Part shown: in pieces, positions 20,192 through 28,412 of the stretch
Layout: each line of letters starts with the position of its first letter
Numbering within the stretch: position 1 is the first letter of the stretch
Assembly: GCA_017883075.1 (NCBI GenBank)
Contig: JADGOI010000016.1
Span: 1-33,932, forward strand
DNA length: 33,932 nucleotides
Direction: 5' to 3'
From: Acidimicrobiales bacterium
Lineage (GTDB): Bacteria; Actinomycetota; Acidimicrobiia; Acidimicrobiales; RAAP-2
The notes under the pieces: generated by a model
Seen by the model: only the letters and a program-made list of their open reading frames with translations
Databases searched by the model: none
Told to the model about the DNA's origin: nothing
Made by a program: the position numbers and the translations under genes

Positions 20192-20436
20192 CGGCCCAAT
20201 CCGAACTGGCCGGTGTCTCCCGCTGATCGGTCCAAAGCATCCCGGTCGGCCACCCCGGCCAGATGCCGGATCGACAACCCCTCGGGCATCATCGAGGCCC
20301 GGCGGTGAATGTGCGGGGCGACGCGGCGTGGGGCTTGTATGAACCGCCGGGATCGGCTGCGGCTCCGGTAATCACCAGGGCCCGATCTGTTTCCGCAAAG
20401 GCTCACGACGCCTGGCGCCGGTTGACAGGCCCCCCG
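20192..20436. other. Convergent spacer between the small helical gene and the LOG-family gene
   Basis: 245 bases where two transcription units converge. Open frames here are extensions of shadows of neighbouring genes. Apart from several short GGCC-type palindromes and the hairpin at its right edge, I see nothing definite. Confidence 0.3.
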
Positions 20437-20442
20437 TCAACC
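20420..20442 (-). terminator. Hairpin at the 3' end of the LOG-family gene
   Basis: GGTTGAC (20420-20426) pairs with GTCAACC (20436-20442) around a 9-nt loop. It overlaps the stop codon of the minus-strand gene and may end the long pentose phosphate/F420 transcript. There is no T tract, so support is modest. Confidence 0.35.
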
Positions 20443-21489
20443 TCCACCACCTGTGCACGAGTTGATCGCATCTATCATTTGACGAAGTCGGCCGTAATGG
20501 GTTCGATCGAAACGGAGCGCCAGGCGGGGCTGGTCGAGGTGATCGTTGTCGGACCGCTCCGGGGCGAATGGATTGGTGTGTCGGATAGGGCCGTCGACGA
20601 TGTCGCCGAACTGGCGGTTGAGGCTGGCCAACTCCGCCTTGTCCAGCGCCACCAGCATGCGGATCACCAGCAGGTTGCCGACCCACCGGCACGACTGGTA
20701 ATTGCGGTAGAAGCCGAGCAACTCCGAGGTGGCCTCGTCGATGTCGTCGGTGATGATGAACAACGCCCTGTCGTCGGCGGAGACAAGCCCTTTGGGGCCC
20801 ACTTCCTCTTCGAGGAAACGATCCCAACCTGACCAGTAGGTATCCCCGGGGATATCGAGCAATACCACCGGGGCCGGCACGGCCTTTCCCGTTTGTAACA
20901 AGGTGAGCAGTTCGAAACTCTCGTCCAGGGTGCCGAATCCGCCGGGCAGAGACACGAAGCCATGGGACTCCTTCATGAGCATCAGCTTTCTCGTGAAGAA
21001 GTACCGCATTTGGACCAGCTTCGGGTCTTGGGCAATGAAGGAGTTGGTCCCCTGTTCGAACGGCAGCCGAATGTTGACCCCGATGGAATGTTCACGTCCC
21101 GCACCGTCCATTCCTGCGGCCATTATCCCGGGCCCGGCACCGGTGACCACCATCCATCCGAATGCCGCCATGGTGGCGGCGAGGTCCCGGGCGAGGTTGT
21201 AGGCGGGTTGATCCGCCAGGGTGCGGGCAGAGCCGAAGATGGTGACCTTCCGTTCGTGTCGGAACGGGCGAAACACCCGGAACGCCTCGGCCATCTCCCC
21301 CAGAGCCGCGTTGGCGATCTTCAGGTCGATCACATCAGTGTGTTCAGCTGCCATCCGATGAATGGTGCCCAGCATCGAGGCATAGAGCCGACGCTGGGAT
21401 GCGGGTGCCGTAGCGGGTACCAACTCCTCCACCATCCGGTCGACCGGCTGTCGATCCGTTGGCGTCCCGGCGGGGTCGGCTGGTGTCAT
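20437..21489 (-). CDS. LOG-family nucleotide phosphoribohydrolase (lysine-decarboxylase-like fold), long form
   Basis: 350 residues. The LOG signature is present: IFGSARTLADQPAYNLARDL near residues 85-104, VVTGAGPGIMAAGMDGAG at 114-131, MRYFFTRKLML and the phosphate-binding LPGGFGTLDESFEL at 181-194. Family enzymes hydrolyse nucleoside 5'-monophosphates (including cytokinin nucleotides) to base plus ribose 5-phosphate; older annotation as lysine decarboxylase is unsupported. It is longer than the ~190-residue plant-type LOG, with about 80 extra residues before and about 90 after the core. The gene starts 9 nt after the fbiC stop and is the last of the seven-gene run. Its substrate is not evident; a ribose 5-phosphate salvage role is inferred from context. 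Confidence 0.88.
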   Translation of the reverse strand: MTPADPAGTPTDRQPVDRMVEELVPATAPASQRRLYASMLGTIHRMAAEHTDVIDLKIANAALGEMAEAFRVFRPFRHERKVTIFGSARTLADQPAYNLARDLAATMAAFGWMVVTGAGPGIMAAGMDGAGREHSIGVNIRLPFEQGTNSFIAQDPKLVQMRYFFTRKLMLMKESHGFVSLPGGFGTLDESFELLTLLQTGKAVPAPVVLLDIPGDTYWSGWDRFLEEEVGPKGLVSADDRALFIITDDIDEATSELLGFYRNYQSCRWVGNLLVIRMLVALDKAELASLNRQFGDIVDGPIRHTNPFAPERSDNDHLDQPRLALRFDRTHYGRLRQMIDAINSCTGGGG

Positions 21490-21498
21490 GTCGCGGTG

Positions 21499-23883
21499 TC
21501 AGAAGGCGGCGGCGGCAGCGGGAGCATGGGCAGCGTCGGGCGGTACTCGCCCATAGAGGGTGGTGCGTTGGGCCAAGGTGCGGCCCAGCGGGGCAACAAT
21601 GGACCGGAATCCATCGGCATCCATCATCTGACCATGACTCGCACCGGCCGCCCGCGAGATGTTCTCGTCCATGAGGGTGCCCCCGAGGTCGTTGACGCCG
21701 GCTCTGAGGAGTTGGCGCACCCCTTCAACGCCCATCTTCACCCAACTGATCTGGATATTCTCGATGGTGTCCCGATAGGCGATCCGGCCCACCGCATGCA
21801 TCAACAGGGTCTCCCGAAAGGTGGGCCCGCGTCGTGACTTCCTCTGTAGATAGATGGGCGTCGCCATATGCACGAAGGGGAGGGGCACGAACTCGGTGAA
21901 CCCGCCCGTCTCCCGTTGGAGCGCCCGGGTCCGGGTGAGATGGCGGGCCCATGAACGGGGGTGTTCGATGGCCCCGAACATGATGGTCACGTTCGACCGA
22001 AGTCCCACACTGTGGGCGGTCCGGTGGGCGTAGAGCCACTCGTCGGTGTTGATCTTGTCGGGGCAGAGGACGGCCCGGACTTCGTCGTCGAGAATCTCGG
22101 CTGCGGTGCCGGGAAGAGTCTTGAGGCCGGCATCGCGCAGAGTCGTGAGATAGGAGGTCAACGAGACACCGTTGCGCCTGGCTCCTTCAGTTACTTCCAA
22201 AGCGGTGAAGCCGTGAATGTGGATCGTCTCGGACGCCTCTCGGACGGCTTTGATCACCTCGAGGTAGTAGTCGCCGTCGAATTTCGGGTGGATGCCCCCC
22301 TGAAGACAGACTTCAGTGGCGCCGCGATCTTCGGCCTCGCGAACCCGATCGGAGATCTCGCTGAGCTCCAACAGATAGGGGTTGCCTCTCAGGTTCAGGG
22401 ACAGAGGGCCCTTGGAGAACGCGCAGAACTTGCACTTGAAGGTGCACACGTTGGTGTAGTTGATGTTGCGATTGATGACGAACGTCACCTCGTCGCCAAT
22501 GATGTCGGCTCGCAGGCCGTCAGCCACGGCGGCGATGGAACGGACCTCAGGGCCGCGGGCACCGAAGAGCGTCACGATCTGGTCTTCGTCCACCTCCTCG
22601 CCGGCCTCCACGGACGCCAATACTTCGCCAACCGCGCTCCCCGTGGACGGGAGGGTTGCCACCGGGGGTTTCCCAACTACGGGATCGGTGAAATGGCCGA
22701 GGAGCTCAGGTGGGAGCGACTCTCCCCCCGAGTTCCACGGATGGTCCCTGCCCAGGGCCTCGGCGTCCGAGGCATCGAGCACGGGGAACCGCATGGTGTC
22801 GGCCAGCCATCGATCGGGCTCGAGGGCGAACTCGGGATAGATGGTCAGCCGCGGCGCCAGCGTATGCCCATCGGCCTCGGTTGCGGCCCGCAGAATACTG
22901 AGTGCCGGCCAGGCGCGCTCGGGGTTCACATGATCGGCGGTAACGGGGGACACCCCACCCCAGTCGTCGATTCCCGATGCCAACAGCGAGGCCAGGTCGT
23001 CGGAGAGATTGGGAGGTGCCTGTAGGTGAATGTCGGCTGGAAGCAGCAACCGAGCCACCGCGATGCTCCAGAGGAACTCATCGGGCGGACAGGGGGGTGA
23101 TTGGTGCATCGAGGTTCCCGGCTTCGGCAGGAAGTTCTGGACGATGACCTCTTGGACATGTCCATGACGCAGGTGGCTGTCGGCAATGGCTTGCAGGGTG
23201 GCGATGCGGTCCAGGCGCGACTCTCCGATGCCGACCAGGAGGCCGGTGGTGAAGGGGATGGCCGCCTCTCCGGCGGCTTCCAACGTGGCCAGACGCCGGG
23301 CCGGAGTCTTGTCGGGGGCGGATCGGTGAGCGGCCAGGTCAGGATTCACCGATTCGATCATCATGCCCTGGCTGGCTGACACATCCCGGAGCCGGGCCAA
23401 CTCTTCGCCCGTCAGCGCGCCGGCGTTGGCGTGGGGGAGAAGCCCCGTCTCGTCGAGCACCACCTTGCACGCGGCCACCAGGTAGTCGACGGTCGAGGAG
23501 TAGCCGCGATCGCTGAGCCATTGGCGGGCGTCCGGGTACCGGTCTTCGGGACCCTCGCCCAACGTGAACAGCGCCTCGTGACACCCGGCTGCCTGCCCGG
23601 CACGGGCGATGTCGAGCACATCGTCGATAGAGAGGTACGGGGACTCCACCCGGGCCGGCGCTTTGGCGAACGTGCAGTAGCCGCAACGATCCCGACACAA
23701 CATGGTGAGGGGTATGAACACCTTGGGGGAGAACGTGACACGGTTGCCGTGGACGCCGTCGCGGATCTGGCGAGCCCGTGCTTGGAGCGTTGACAGATCG
23801 GCACGGAGAAGGTCATCCATGTCGAGCTTCGCAGAGGTCAAGACCTCCGTGGGCGCCGGAGAAGAGCCATTGTCAGCGGGCAT
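21499..23883 (-). CDS. fbiC: FO synthase, CofG/CofH fusion (coenzyme F420 biosynthesis)
   Basis: About 794 residues. It joins tyrosine and 5-amino-6-ribitylaminouracil into Fo, the deazaflavin core of F420, using two radical-SAM domains. The N-terminal CofG-like half has its 4Fe-4S ligands at C63, C67 and C70 (CRDRCGYC); the C-terminal CofH-like half has C480, C484 and C487 (CTFKCKFC). Further motifs include EALFTLGEGPEDRYP and TEVCLQGGIHPKFDGDYY. The fused arrangement is typical of actinobacteria. The frame runs upstream to 24210 across pgl, but that part is out-of-frame pgl sequence; ATG 23883, just before the family N-terminus, is chosen, with an AGGGTGA-like site upstream and GTG three codons earlier as an alternative. 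It is 100 nt downstream of pgl. Confidence 0.95.
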   Translation of the reverse strand: MPADNGSSPAPTEVLTSAKLDMDDLLRADLSTLQARARQIRDGVHGNRVTFSPKVFIPLTMLCRDRCGYCTFAKAPARVESPYLSIDDVLDIARAGQAAGCHEALFTLGEGPEDRYPDARQWLSDRGYSSTVDYLVAACKVVLDETGLLPHANAGALTGEELARLRDVSASQGMMIESVNPDLAAHRSAPDKTPARRLATLEAAGEAAIPFTTGLLVGIGESRLDRIATLQAIADSHLRHGHVQEVIVQNFLPKPGTSMHQSPPCPPDEFLWSIAVARLLLPADIHLQAPPNLSDDLASLLASGIDDWGGVSPVTADHVNPERAWPALSILRAATEADGHTLAPRLTIYPEFALEPDRWLADTMRFPVLDASDAEALGRDHPWNSGGESLPPELLGHFTDPVVGKPPVATLPSTGSAVGEVLASVEAGEEVDEDQIVTLFGARGPEVRSIAAVADGLRADIIGDEVTFVINRNINYTNVCTFKCKFCAFSKGPLSLNLRGNPYLLELSEISDRVREAEDRGATEVCLQGGIHPKFDGDYYLEVIKAVREASETIHIHGFTALEVTEGARRNGVSLTSYLTTLRDAGLKTLPGTAAEILDDEVRAVLCPDKINTDEWLYAHRTAHSVGLRSNVTIMFGAIEHPRSWARHLTRTRALQRETGGFTEFVPLPFVHMATPIYLQRKSRRGPTFRETLLMHAVGRIAYRDTIENIQISWVKMGVEGVRQLLRAGVNDLGGTLMDENISRAAGASHGQMMDADGFRSIVAPLGRTLAQRTTLYGRVPPDAAHAPAAAAAF

Positions 23884-23956
23884 CGCCGTCACCCTACCGG
23901 AGGTGGCTAAGGCCGTGATCGGACTGGCCGTGCAGACAGGGCCACGGGGGTGGGAA

Positions 23957-23974
23957 GGCCGGCCCGAGGCCGGG
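23957..23974 (-). terminator. GC hairpin between pgl and fbiC
   Basis: CCGGCC (23959-23964) pairs with GGCCGG (23968-23973) around a 3-nt loop, about 10 nt after the pgl stop. With no T tract it may be a weak terminator, an attenuating stem or chance in GC-rich DNA. It bears on whether fbiC shares the upstream transcript. Confidence 0.3.
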
Positions 23975-23983
23975 TAGGCGTGC

Positions 23984-24676
23984 TCAGGAGGCAACACTGT
24001 CACCTGCAGCGTCGGCGTCGACCAGCCATACCACTTCATCGGCGGACACCCTGGCTGCCGGCAGATCATCTCCGGAGACGATCTGGGAGAAGGCGTGGCG
24101 CTTGGATGTTCCGGCCACCGTGAAGACAACCAGGCGAGCGCGGGCGATGGCAGGCAGGGTGAGGGTGATCCGATCGTATGGATTGGTGGCGTTCGGGTCA
24201 CGGCTGGCAACTACCAGGATGCCGGGGTCCTCGATCTCGAGTGCATCCGAACCAGGGAAGAGGGAGGCGCAGTGCCCGTCGGGACCCACGCCCAAATGGA
24301 CCAGGTCGAACGACGACAATTCGCTCAGCTGATGTTGGTAGTCGGCGGCGGCTTCAGCAGGCGTTCCCGATCGGTACATCGGATGGTCCGATCGCAACGG
24401 ACCCACCAGGTCGAGGAGGTTCTGGTGGGCGAGCCGATAGTTGGAGTCGGCGTGGTCGATCGGCACGCAACGCTCATCACCCCAATATGCGTCGACGCTG
24501 GCCCAATCCACCGTCTTCGCCGATCTGTGGGCGAGGCGTCGATAGGCCTCGCCGGCGGTCGACCCCCCGGACAAGAACAGGGAGAACCCATCACGTCGGG
24601 GGCGAGCCAAGACATCGCTCACCAGAGTGGCAAAGGCATCGGCCACCGAATCCACAACCTGCACATCGCCGATCAC
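23984..24676 (-). CDS. pgl: 6-phosphogluconolactonase
   Basis: 230 residues from GTG 24676. It hydrolyses 6-phosphogluconolactone, the product of Zwf, to 6-phosphogluconate in the oxidative pentose phosphate pathway. Family motifs of the DevB/SOL type are seen: LFLSGGSTAGEAYRRL near the N-terminus, YWGDERCVP followed by DSNYRLAHQNLL, and HLGVGPDGHCASLFPGS. Length is normal. It begins 16 nt after the zwf stop, so the two successive enzymes are almost certainly co-transcribed. A glucosamine-6-phosphate deaminase, which shares the fold, is unlikely given these motifs and the neighbours. Confidence 0.93.
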   Translation of the reverse strand: MIGDVQVVDSVADAFATLVSDVLARPRRDGFSLFLSGGSTAGEAYRRLAHRSAKTVDWASVDAYWGDERCVPIDHADSNYRLAHQNLLDLVGPLRSDHPMYRSGTPAEAAADYQHQLSELSSFDLVHLGVGPDGHCASLFPGSDALEIEDPGILVVASRDPNATNPYDRITLTLPAIARARLVVFTVAGTSKRHAFSQIVSGDDLPAARVSADEVVWLVDADAAGDSVAS

Positions 24677-24692
24677 GGAGACGGGTCTACCG

Positions 24693-26279
24693 TCATTGCG
24701 GAAGTCCGGTCACCCGGCCCCCGGCGAGTTCGAGGTCGATCTCCGGGTTACGCCAGGCATTGCCCGATCGTTCTACCAGTATCTCCGCCAGATGAGGCCC
24801 CCAGGTCCCGGCAGCGTAGGGGTGCAGTGCGCCGCCTGGCTCCGACCACGCCTGCAGGTAGGGGTCGACGATCCGCCAGGCTTGCTGCACTTCGTCGGAC
24901 CTGATGAACAAGGTGGCGTCGCCGACCATGGCGTCGTGCAGGAGTCGTTCGTAGCCGCCGGCGGCTTCGGCGCCGGCAAACGCCTCAGCGTAGGAGAAGT
25001 CCATCGCCACCGAACGGATGTGGAACTTCTCGCCGGGGACCTTGGCGCCGAACTCGAGGCTGATCCCCTCGTCAGGCTGAATGCGCAGGATGAGTGCATC
25101 GGGACGGAGTTCTCGGCTGGTCCGTTGATCGAACAGGAGAAAGGGCGCCCGCCTGAACTGGAGCACCACCTCGGTGACCCGGGCCGGGAGCCTCTTGCCG
25201 GTGCGCACATGGATGGGAACTCCCTCCCATCTCCAGTTGTTCACGCTGAGGCGCAAGGCGAGGAACGTCTCGGTCTGACTGTCGGGGGAGACGTCCTCCT
25301 CTTGGCGGTATCCGATGACGTCTTCGCCGCCGATGGTTCCGGCCGTGTACTGGCCGCGTACCGATCTGTCGACGGCTTCATCAGGGGTAGGGATGGCAAT
25401 GGCCTGAAGCAGCTTGACCTTCTCGTCACGCACTCTGTCGGCGTCGGTGCTGGTGGGCGACTCCATGAGGGTGAGGGCCAGCACCTGCATGACGTGGTTC
25501 TGAACAATGTCCCGGAGTGCCCCGGCTGTCTCGTAGAACCCACCGCGATGTTCCACGCCAAGACTCTCGGCCACGGTGATCTGCACCTGCTCGACGTAGC
25601 GGCGGTTCCAGATCGGCTCGAAGATGGCATTGGCGAAGCGGAGCGCAAGTACGTTCTGGACAGTTTCCTTCCCCATGTAATGGTCGATGCGAAAGACCTG
25701 GCTTTCGTCGAATGCGGTATGGACCTGCTTGTCCAGATCCAGGGCACTCTGCAGATCCCGCCCGTATGGCTTCTCCACCACCAAGCGGCAGAAGTTGTCC
25801 TCGGTTGCCGGTTGCGCGCAACCGTGGGTGGCCAGGGCGTTGGCCACCAGGCCGAACACGTTCGGGATGGTGGCGAGGTAGTAGATGCGGTTGCCGCCCG
25901 TGCCGTCGATCCGGTCGGCTTCGTCGAGGTGGGACTTCAGTTGGGCGAAGGTATCGGGATGGTCGTACTCACCGGTGACGTACTTGAACCGTTCGGTGAC
26001 AGCCTCCCACCTGGGCCCACCGTCAGGGGTGGCCTCGGTCACGTGGGTCCGGAACTCCTCGTCGGTCCACTCGGTCCGGGCGACGCCGATGAGGGTGAAC
26101 CCGTCGTCGAGCACCCCCTGGTCAGCGAGCCGTGAGAGCGCCGGAAGTATCTTTCGGGTGGCGAGGTCGCCGGAGGCGCCGAAAACTACCAGGGCGAGCG
26201 GCGGGGCTTTTGACAGCACCGGAGCGAGAGTCCGCTTCTTTCCCTTGGCTTCGCTTGAAGTGCTCTCCGAGTCGCTCAC
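24693..26279 (-). CDS. zwf: Glucose-6-phosphate 1-dehydrogenase
   Basis: 528 residues from a GTG start that overlaps the gnd stop (GTGA). It oxidises glucose 6-phosphate to the lactone while reducing NADP+ (or NAD+). The nucleotide-binding motif [19 protein letters not shown] is at about residues 30-48, VEKPYGRDL at 168-176, and the substrate signature [13 protein letters not shown] at 197-209. The [20 protein letters not shown] stretch and the C-terminal [11 protein letters not shown] fit full-length family members. The first 25 residues are a polar, Ser/Lys-rich extension. The actinobacterial partner gene opcA, usually found beside zwf, is absent here; pgl follows directly. Confidence 0.96.
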   Translation of the reverse strand: MSDSESTSSEAKGKKRTLAPVLSKAPPLALVVFGASGDLATRKILPALSRLADQGVLDDGFTLIGVARTEWTDEEFRTHVTEATPDGGPRWEAVTERFKYVTGEYDHPDTFAQLKSHLDEADRIDGTGGNRIYYLATIPNVFGLVANALATHGCAQPATEDNFCRLVVEKPYGRDLQSALDLDKQVHTAFDESQVFRIDHYMGKETVQNVLALRFANAIFEPIWNRRYVEQVQITVAESLGVEHRGGFYETAGALRDIVQNHVMQVLALTLMESPTSTDADRVRDEKVKLLQAIAIPTPDEAVDRSVRGQYTAGTIGGEDVIGYRQEEDVSPDSQTETFLALRLSVNNWRWEGVPIHVRTGKRLPARVTEVVLQFRRAPFLLFDQRTSRELRPDALILRIQPDEGISLEFGAKVPGEKFHIRSVAMDFSYAEAFAGAEAAGGYERLLHDAMVGDATLFIRSDEVQQAWRIVDPYLQAWSEPGGALHPYAAGTWGPHLAEILVERSGNAWRNPEIDLELAGGRVTGLPQ

Positions 26280-27211
26280 GTGGGTGTGGAGGTTTCGCCA
26301 CCCTGGGTTCCGGCGGCGGTCGTGAAGGCATGGCCACCGAACTGGTTACGGAGGGCGGAGATGAGCCGGAGACCGAATGCGTCCTTCTTCTGGGACGCGA
26401 ACCTGGCAAATAGGGCCGACGAGATCACCGGGGCGGAGACTCCTCGATCGATGGCCTCTTCGACGGTCCATCGCCCTTCTCCGGAGTCGATGACGACGCC
26501 TTCGATCTGGTCGAAGCCGGACTCGGGGCGGAGGGCCCGTTCGGCCAGTTCGAGGAGCCAGCTCCGGACGACCGAACCGTACCGCCAGATGGCGGAGATC
26601 TCGTGCAGGTCGAGGTCGAATTCGGGTGCCTCCGACATGATCTCGAAACCCTCGGCGTACGCCTGCATGAGGCCGTACTCGATACCGTTGTGCACCATCT
26701 TGACGAAATGCCCAGCTCCGGGAGGACCGACGTGGGCGTACCCGCCCTTCGGAGCCAGGGCCACGAACACGGGTTCGGCGATGGCCACAGCTTCTTTGGT
26801 GCCCCCGACCATGAGGCAGTAGCCCTCCTTGAGTCCCCAGATTCCCCCGGAGGTCCCGGCGTCGACCAGGGCAATACCCTGGGCCGCCAAGGACTCCACC
26901 AGTGGGGCTGTCTCCTTGTAGTTGGAGTTCCCACCATCGATGATCACATCACCCGGCTCGAATAGTCGAGCCAAGGTGGTGATGGTGGAGTTGGTGGCCT
27001 CGCCCGCGGGAACCATGACCCAGGCCACCCGCGGGGTGGGCAGCTTCGACGTCATCTCTTCGAGCGTGGTTGCCGGGTCCGCGCCGAACCCGGCTGCCGC
27101 CTCTCTGGCCTTGCCGGAGACGTCGAAGGCGACGACTTCGATCCCGTGCTGGATAAGGCGTTGGGTCATGTTGGCGCCCATCTTGCCCAAGCCGACCATG
27201 GCGATCTTCAT
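26276..27211 (-). CDS. gnd: 6-phosphogluconate dehydrogenase (decarboxylating), short form
   Basis: 311 residues. It oxidatively decarboxylates 6-phosphogluconate to ribulose 5-phosphate. The dinucleotide-binding N-terminus is [17 protein letters not shown], followed by [35 protein letters not shown] (substrate loop) and [21 protein letters not shown] with the catalytic Lys. Its length identifies the ~300-residue bacterial short form, many members of which prefer NAD+, rather than the 470-residue NADP+ form; the cofactor is inferred. ATG 27211 has GAGGT 7 nt upstream. It overlaps zwf by 4 bp, an unusual placement ahead of zwf. Confidence 0.94.
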   Translation of the reverse strand: MKIAMVGLGKMGANMTQRLIQHGIEVVAFDVSGKAREAAAGFGADPATTLEEMTSKLPTPRVAWVMVPAGEATNSTITTLARLFEPGDVIIDGGNSNYKETAPLVESLAAQGIALVDAGTSGGIWGLKEGYCLMVGGTKEAVAIAEPVFVALAPKGGYAHVGPPGAGHFVKMVHNGIEYGLMQAYAEGFEIMSEAPEFDLDLHEISAIWRYGSVVRSWLLELAERALRPESGFDQIEGVVIDSGEGRWTVEEAIDRGVSAPVISSALFARFASQKKDAFGLRLISALRNQFGGHAFTTAAGTQGGETSTPT

Positions 27212-27260
27212 GATCCGTACCTCACTGTCTTCAGAATGGCGGTCATCAGTTTGGGGTACA

Positions 27261-28370
27261 TCACGCGATCAGCGCATTCGCCTTGTCCGCCAGGGACTGC
27301 ATCAACTCGTCGAAGGACTTGGAGAACGATGCGACCCCCTCGGACTCGAGTGTCCGGCCCACGTCCTCCATATCGATTCCGGCATCGGCCAATGCCGACA
27401 TCACCTGGTCGGCTCCGGTGAGGTCGGTGTCGATGGTACGGGACACCGTGCCGTGATCAAGAAAGGCCGTGATGGTGGCATCCGGCAATGTGTTGACGGT
27501 GTCGGGTCCGATGAGGGTATCCACGTAGGCCAGGTCAGGGTACGCCGGGTTCTTGGTGGAGGTGGACGCCCACAGCGGGCGCTGTACGTGGGCTCCCTTG
27601 GCGGCGAGGGCGTCCCAGCGCTCGCCCGAAAAGCGTTGGGTGAACAACCGGAAGGCCTGGCGGGCCTGCGCCACCGCCGCTCGTCCGCGCAGCCCGCGGA
27701 GATCACCGTCTTGTCCGGCCGCCGCCTCGATCCGCCGGTCCACCTCGGTGTCGACTCTGCTTACGAAGAATGAGGCGACGCTGGCCACCGCCGAGAGATC
27801 AGAGGCGCCCGAGGCAGCGTACGCCTCGAGGCCCGAGATGTAGGCCTCGATGACCTGTTCGTAGCGCGAGATACTGAAGATCAACGTGACATTGATACTC
27901 CGTCCCTCGGAGATCATCTTGTGGATGGCCGGGATCCCTTCCGCAGTGGCCGGGATCTTGACCAAGACGTTGGGTTGGTTGATCCGCTCATGGAGACCTC
28001 GGGCGGCGTCGATGGTTTTGTCGGTGTCGTGGGCCAGTGATGGGGCCACCTCCACCGAGACATAGCCATCGCCGCCATTGGACGACTCGTACACCGGCCG
28101 GAGGATTGCGAGCGCGTTGTTGATGTCATCGATGACCAGGTCCCAGTATGCGTCTTCTACTGACATGGTGGCGATGAGGGACTTGAACTCTTCGTCGTAG
28201 GTATCCTGACCCGAGATCGCCTTGGCGAAAATGGTCGGATTGGACGTCACCCCGCGGATGCCCTTGCTGACCAACTCGGCCAGCCTGCCGTTCTGGAGCC
28301 AATCGCGGCGGAGATTGTCCAACCACGGGCTCTGCCCCTGTTGGTCATGGAGATCATCGAGTTTGGTCAC
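27261..28370 (-). CDS. tal: Transaldolase (actinobacterial long form)
   Basis: 369 residues from GTG 28370, with AAGGA 5 nt upstream. It moves a dihydroxyacetone unit between sedoheptulose 7-phosphate and glyceraldehyde 3-phosphate. Signature segments are GIRGVTSNPTIFAKAI at residues 38-52 and NVLVKIPATAEG with the Schiff-base Lys138; YVSVEVAPSLAHDT and the NVTLIFSISRY stretch also fit. The length matches the TalB-like subfamily of actinobacteria and cyanobacteria; it is not fused to glucose-6-phosphate isomerase. It lies 42 nt after tkt and 49 nt before gnd on the same strand. Confidence 0.95.
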   Translation of the reverse strand: MTKLDDLHDQQGQSPWLDNLRRDWLQNGRLAELVSKGIRGVTSNPTIFAKAISGQDTYDEEFKSLIATMSVEDAYWDLVIDDINNALAILRPVYESSNGGDGYVSVEVAPSLAHDTDKTIDAARGLHERINQPNVLVKIPATAEGIPAIHKMISEGRSINVTLIFSISRYEQVIEAYISGLEAYAASGASDLSAVASVASFFVSRVDTEVDRRIEAAAGQDGDLRGLRGRAAVAQARQAFRLFTQRFSGERWDALAAKGAHVQRPLWASTSTKNPAYPDLAYVDTLIGPDTVNTLPDATITAFLDHGTVSRTIDTDLTGADQVMSALADAGIDMEDVGRTLESEGVASFSKSFDELMQSLADKANALIA

Positions 28371-28412
28371 GGTTGTCCTTTCGACATCTTTGGGATGGCC
28401 GACTTCTGTTGG

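Noticed and set aside
19972-20406. 144-residue reverse-strand open frame
   Set aside because: Arg/Ser-rich composition typical of antisense frames in GC-rich DNA, and it conflicts with the coupled plus-strand small gene.
23884-24210. N-terminal extension of the FbiC frame
   Set aside because: It overlaps pgl in another frame on the same strand; pgl family motifs show which frame is used.
24627-26135. 502-residue plus-strand open frame
   Set aside because: It is the antisense shadow of zwf, whose motifs and length are unambiguous.
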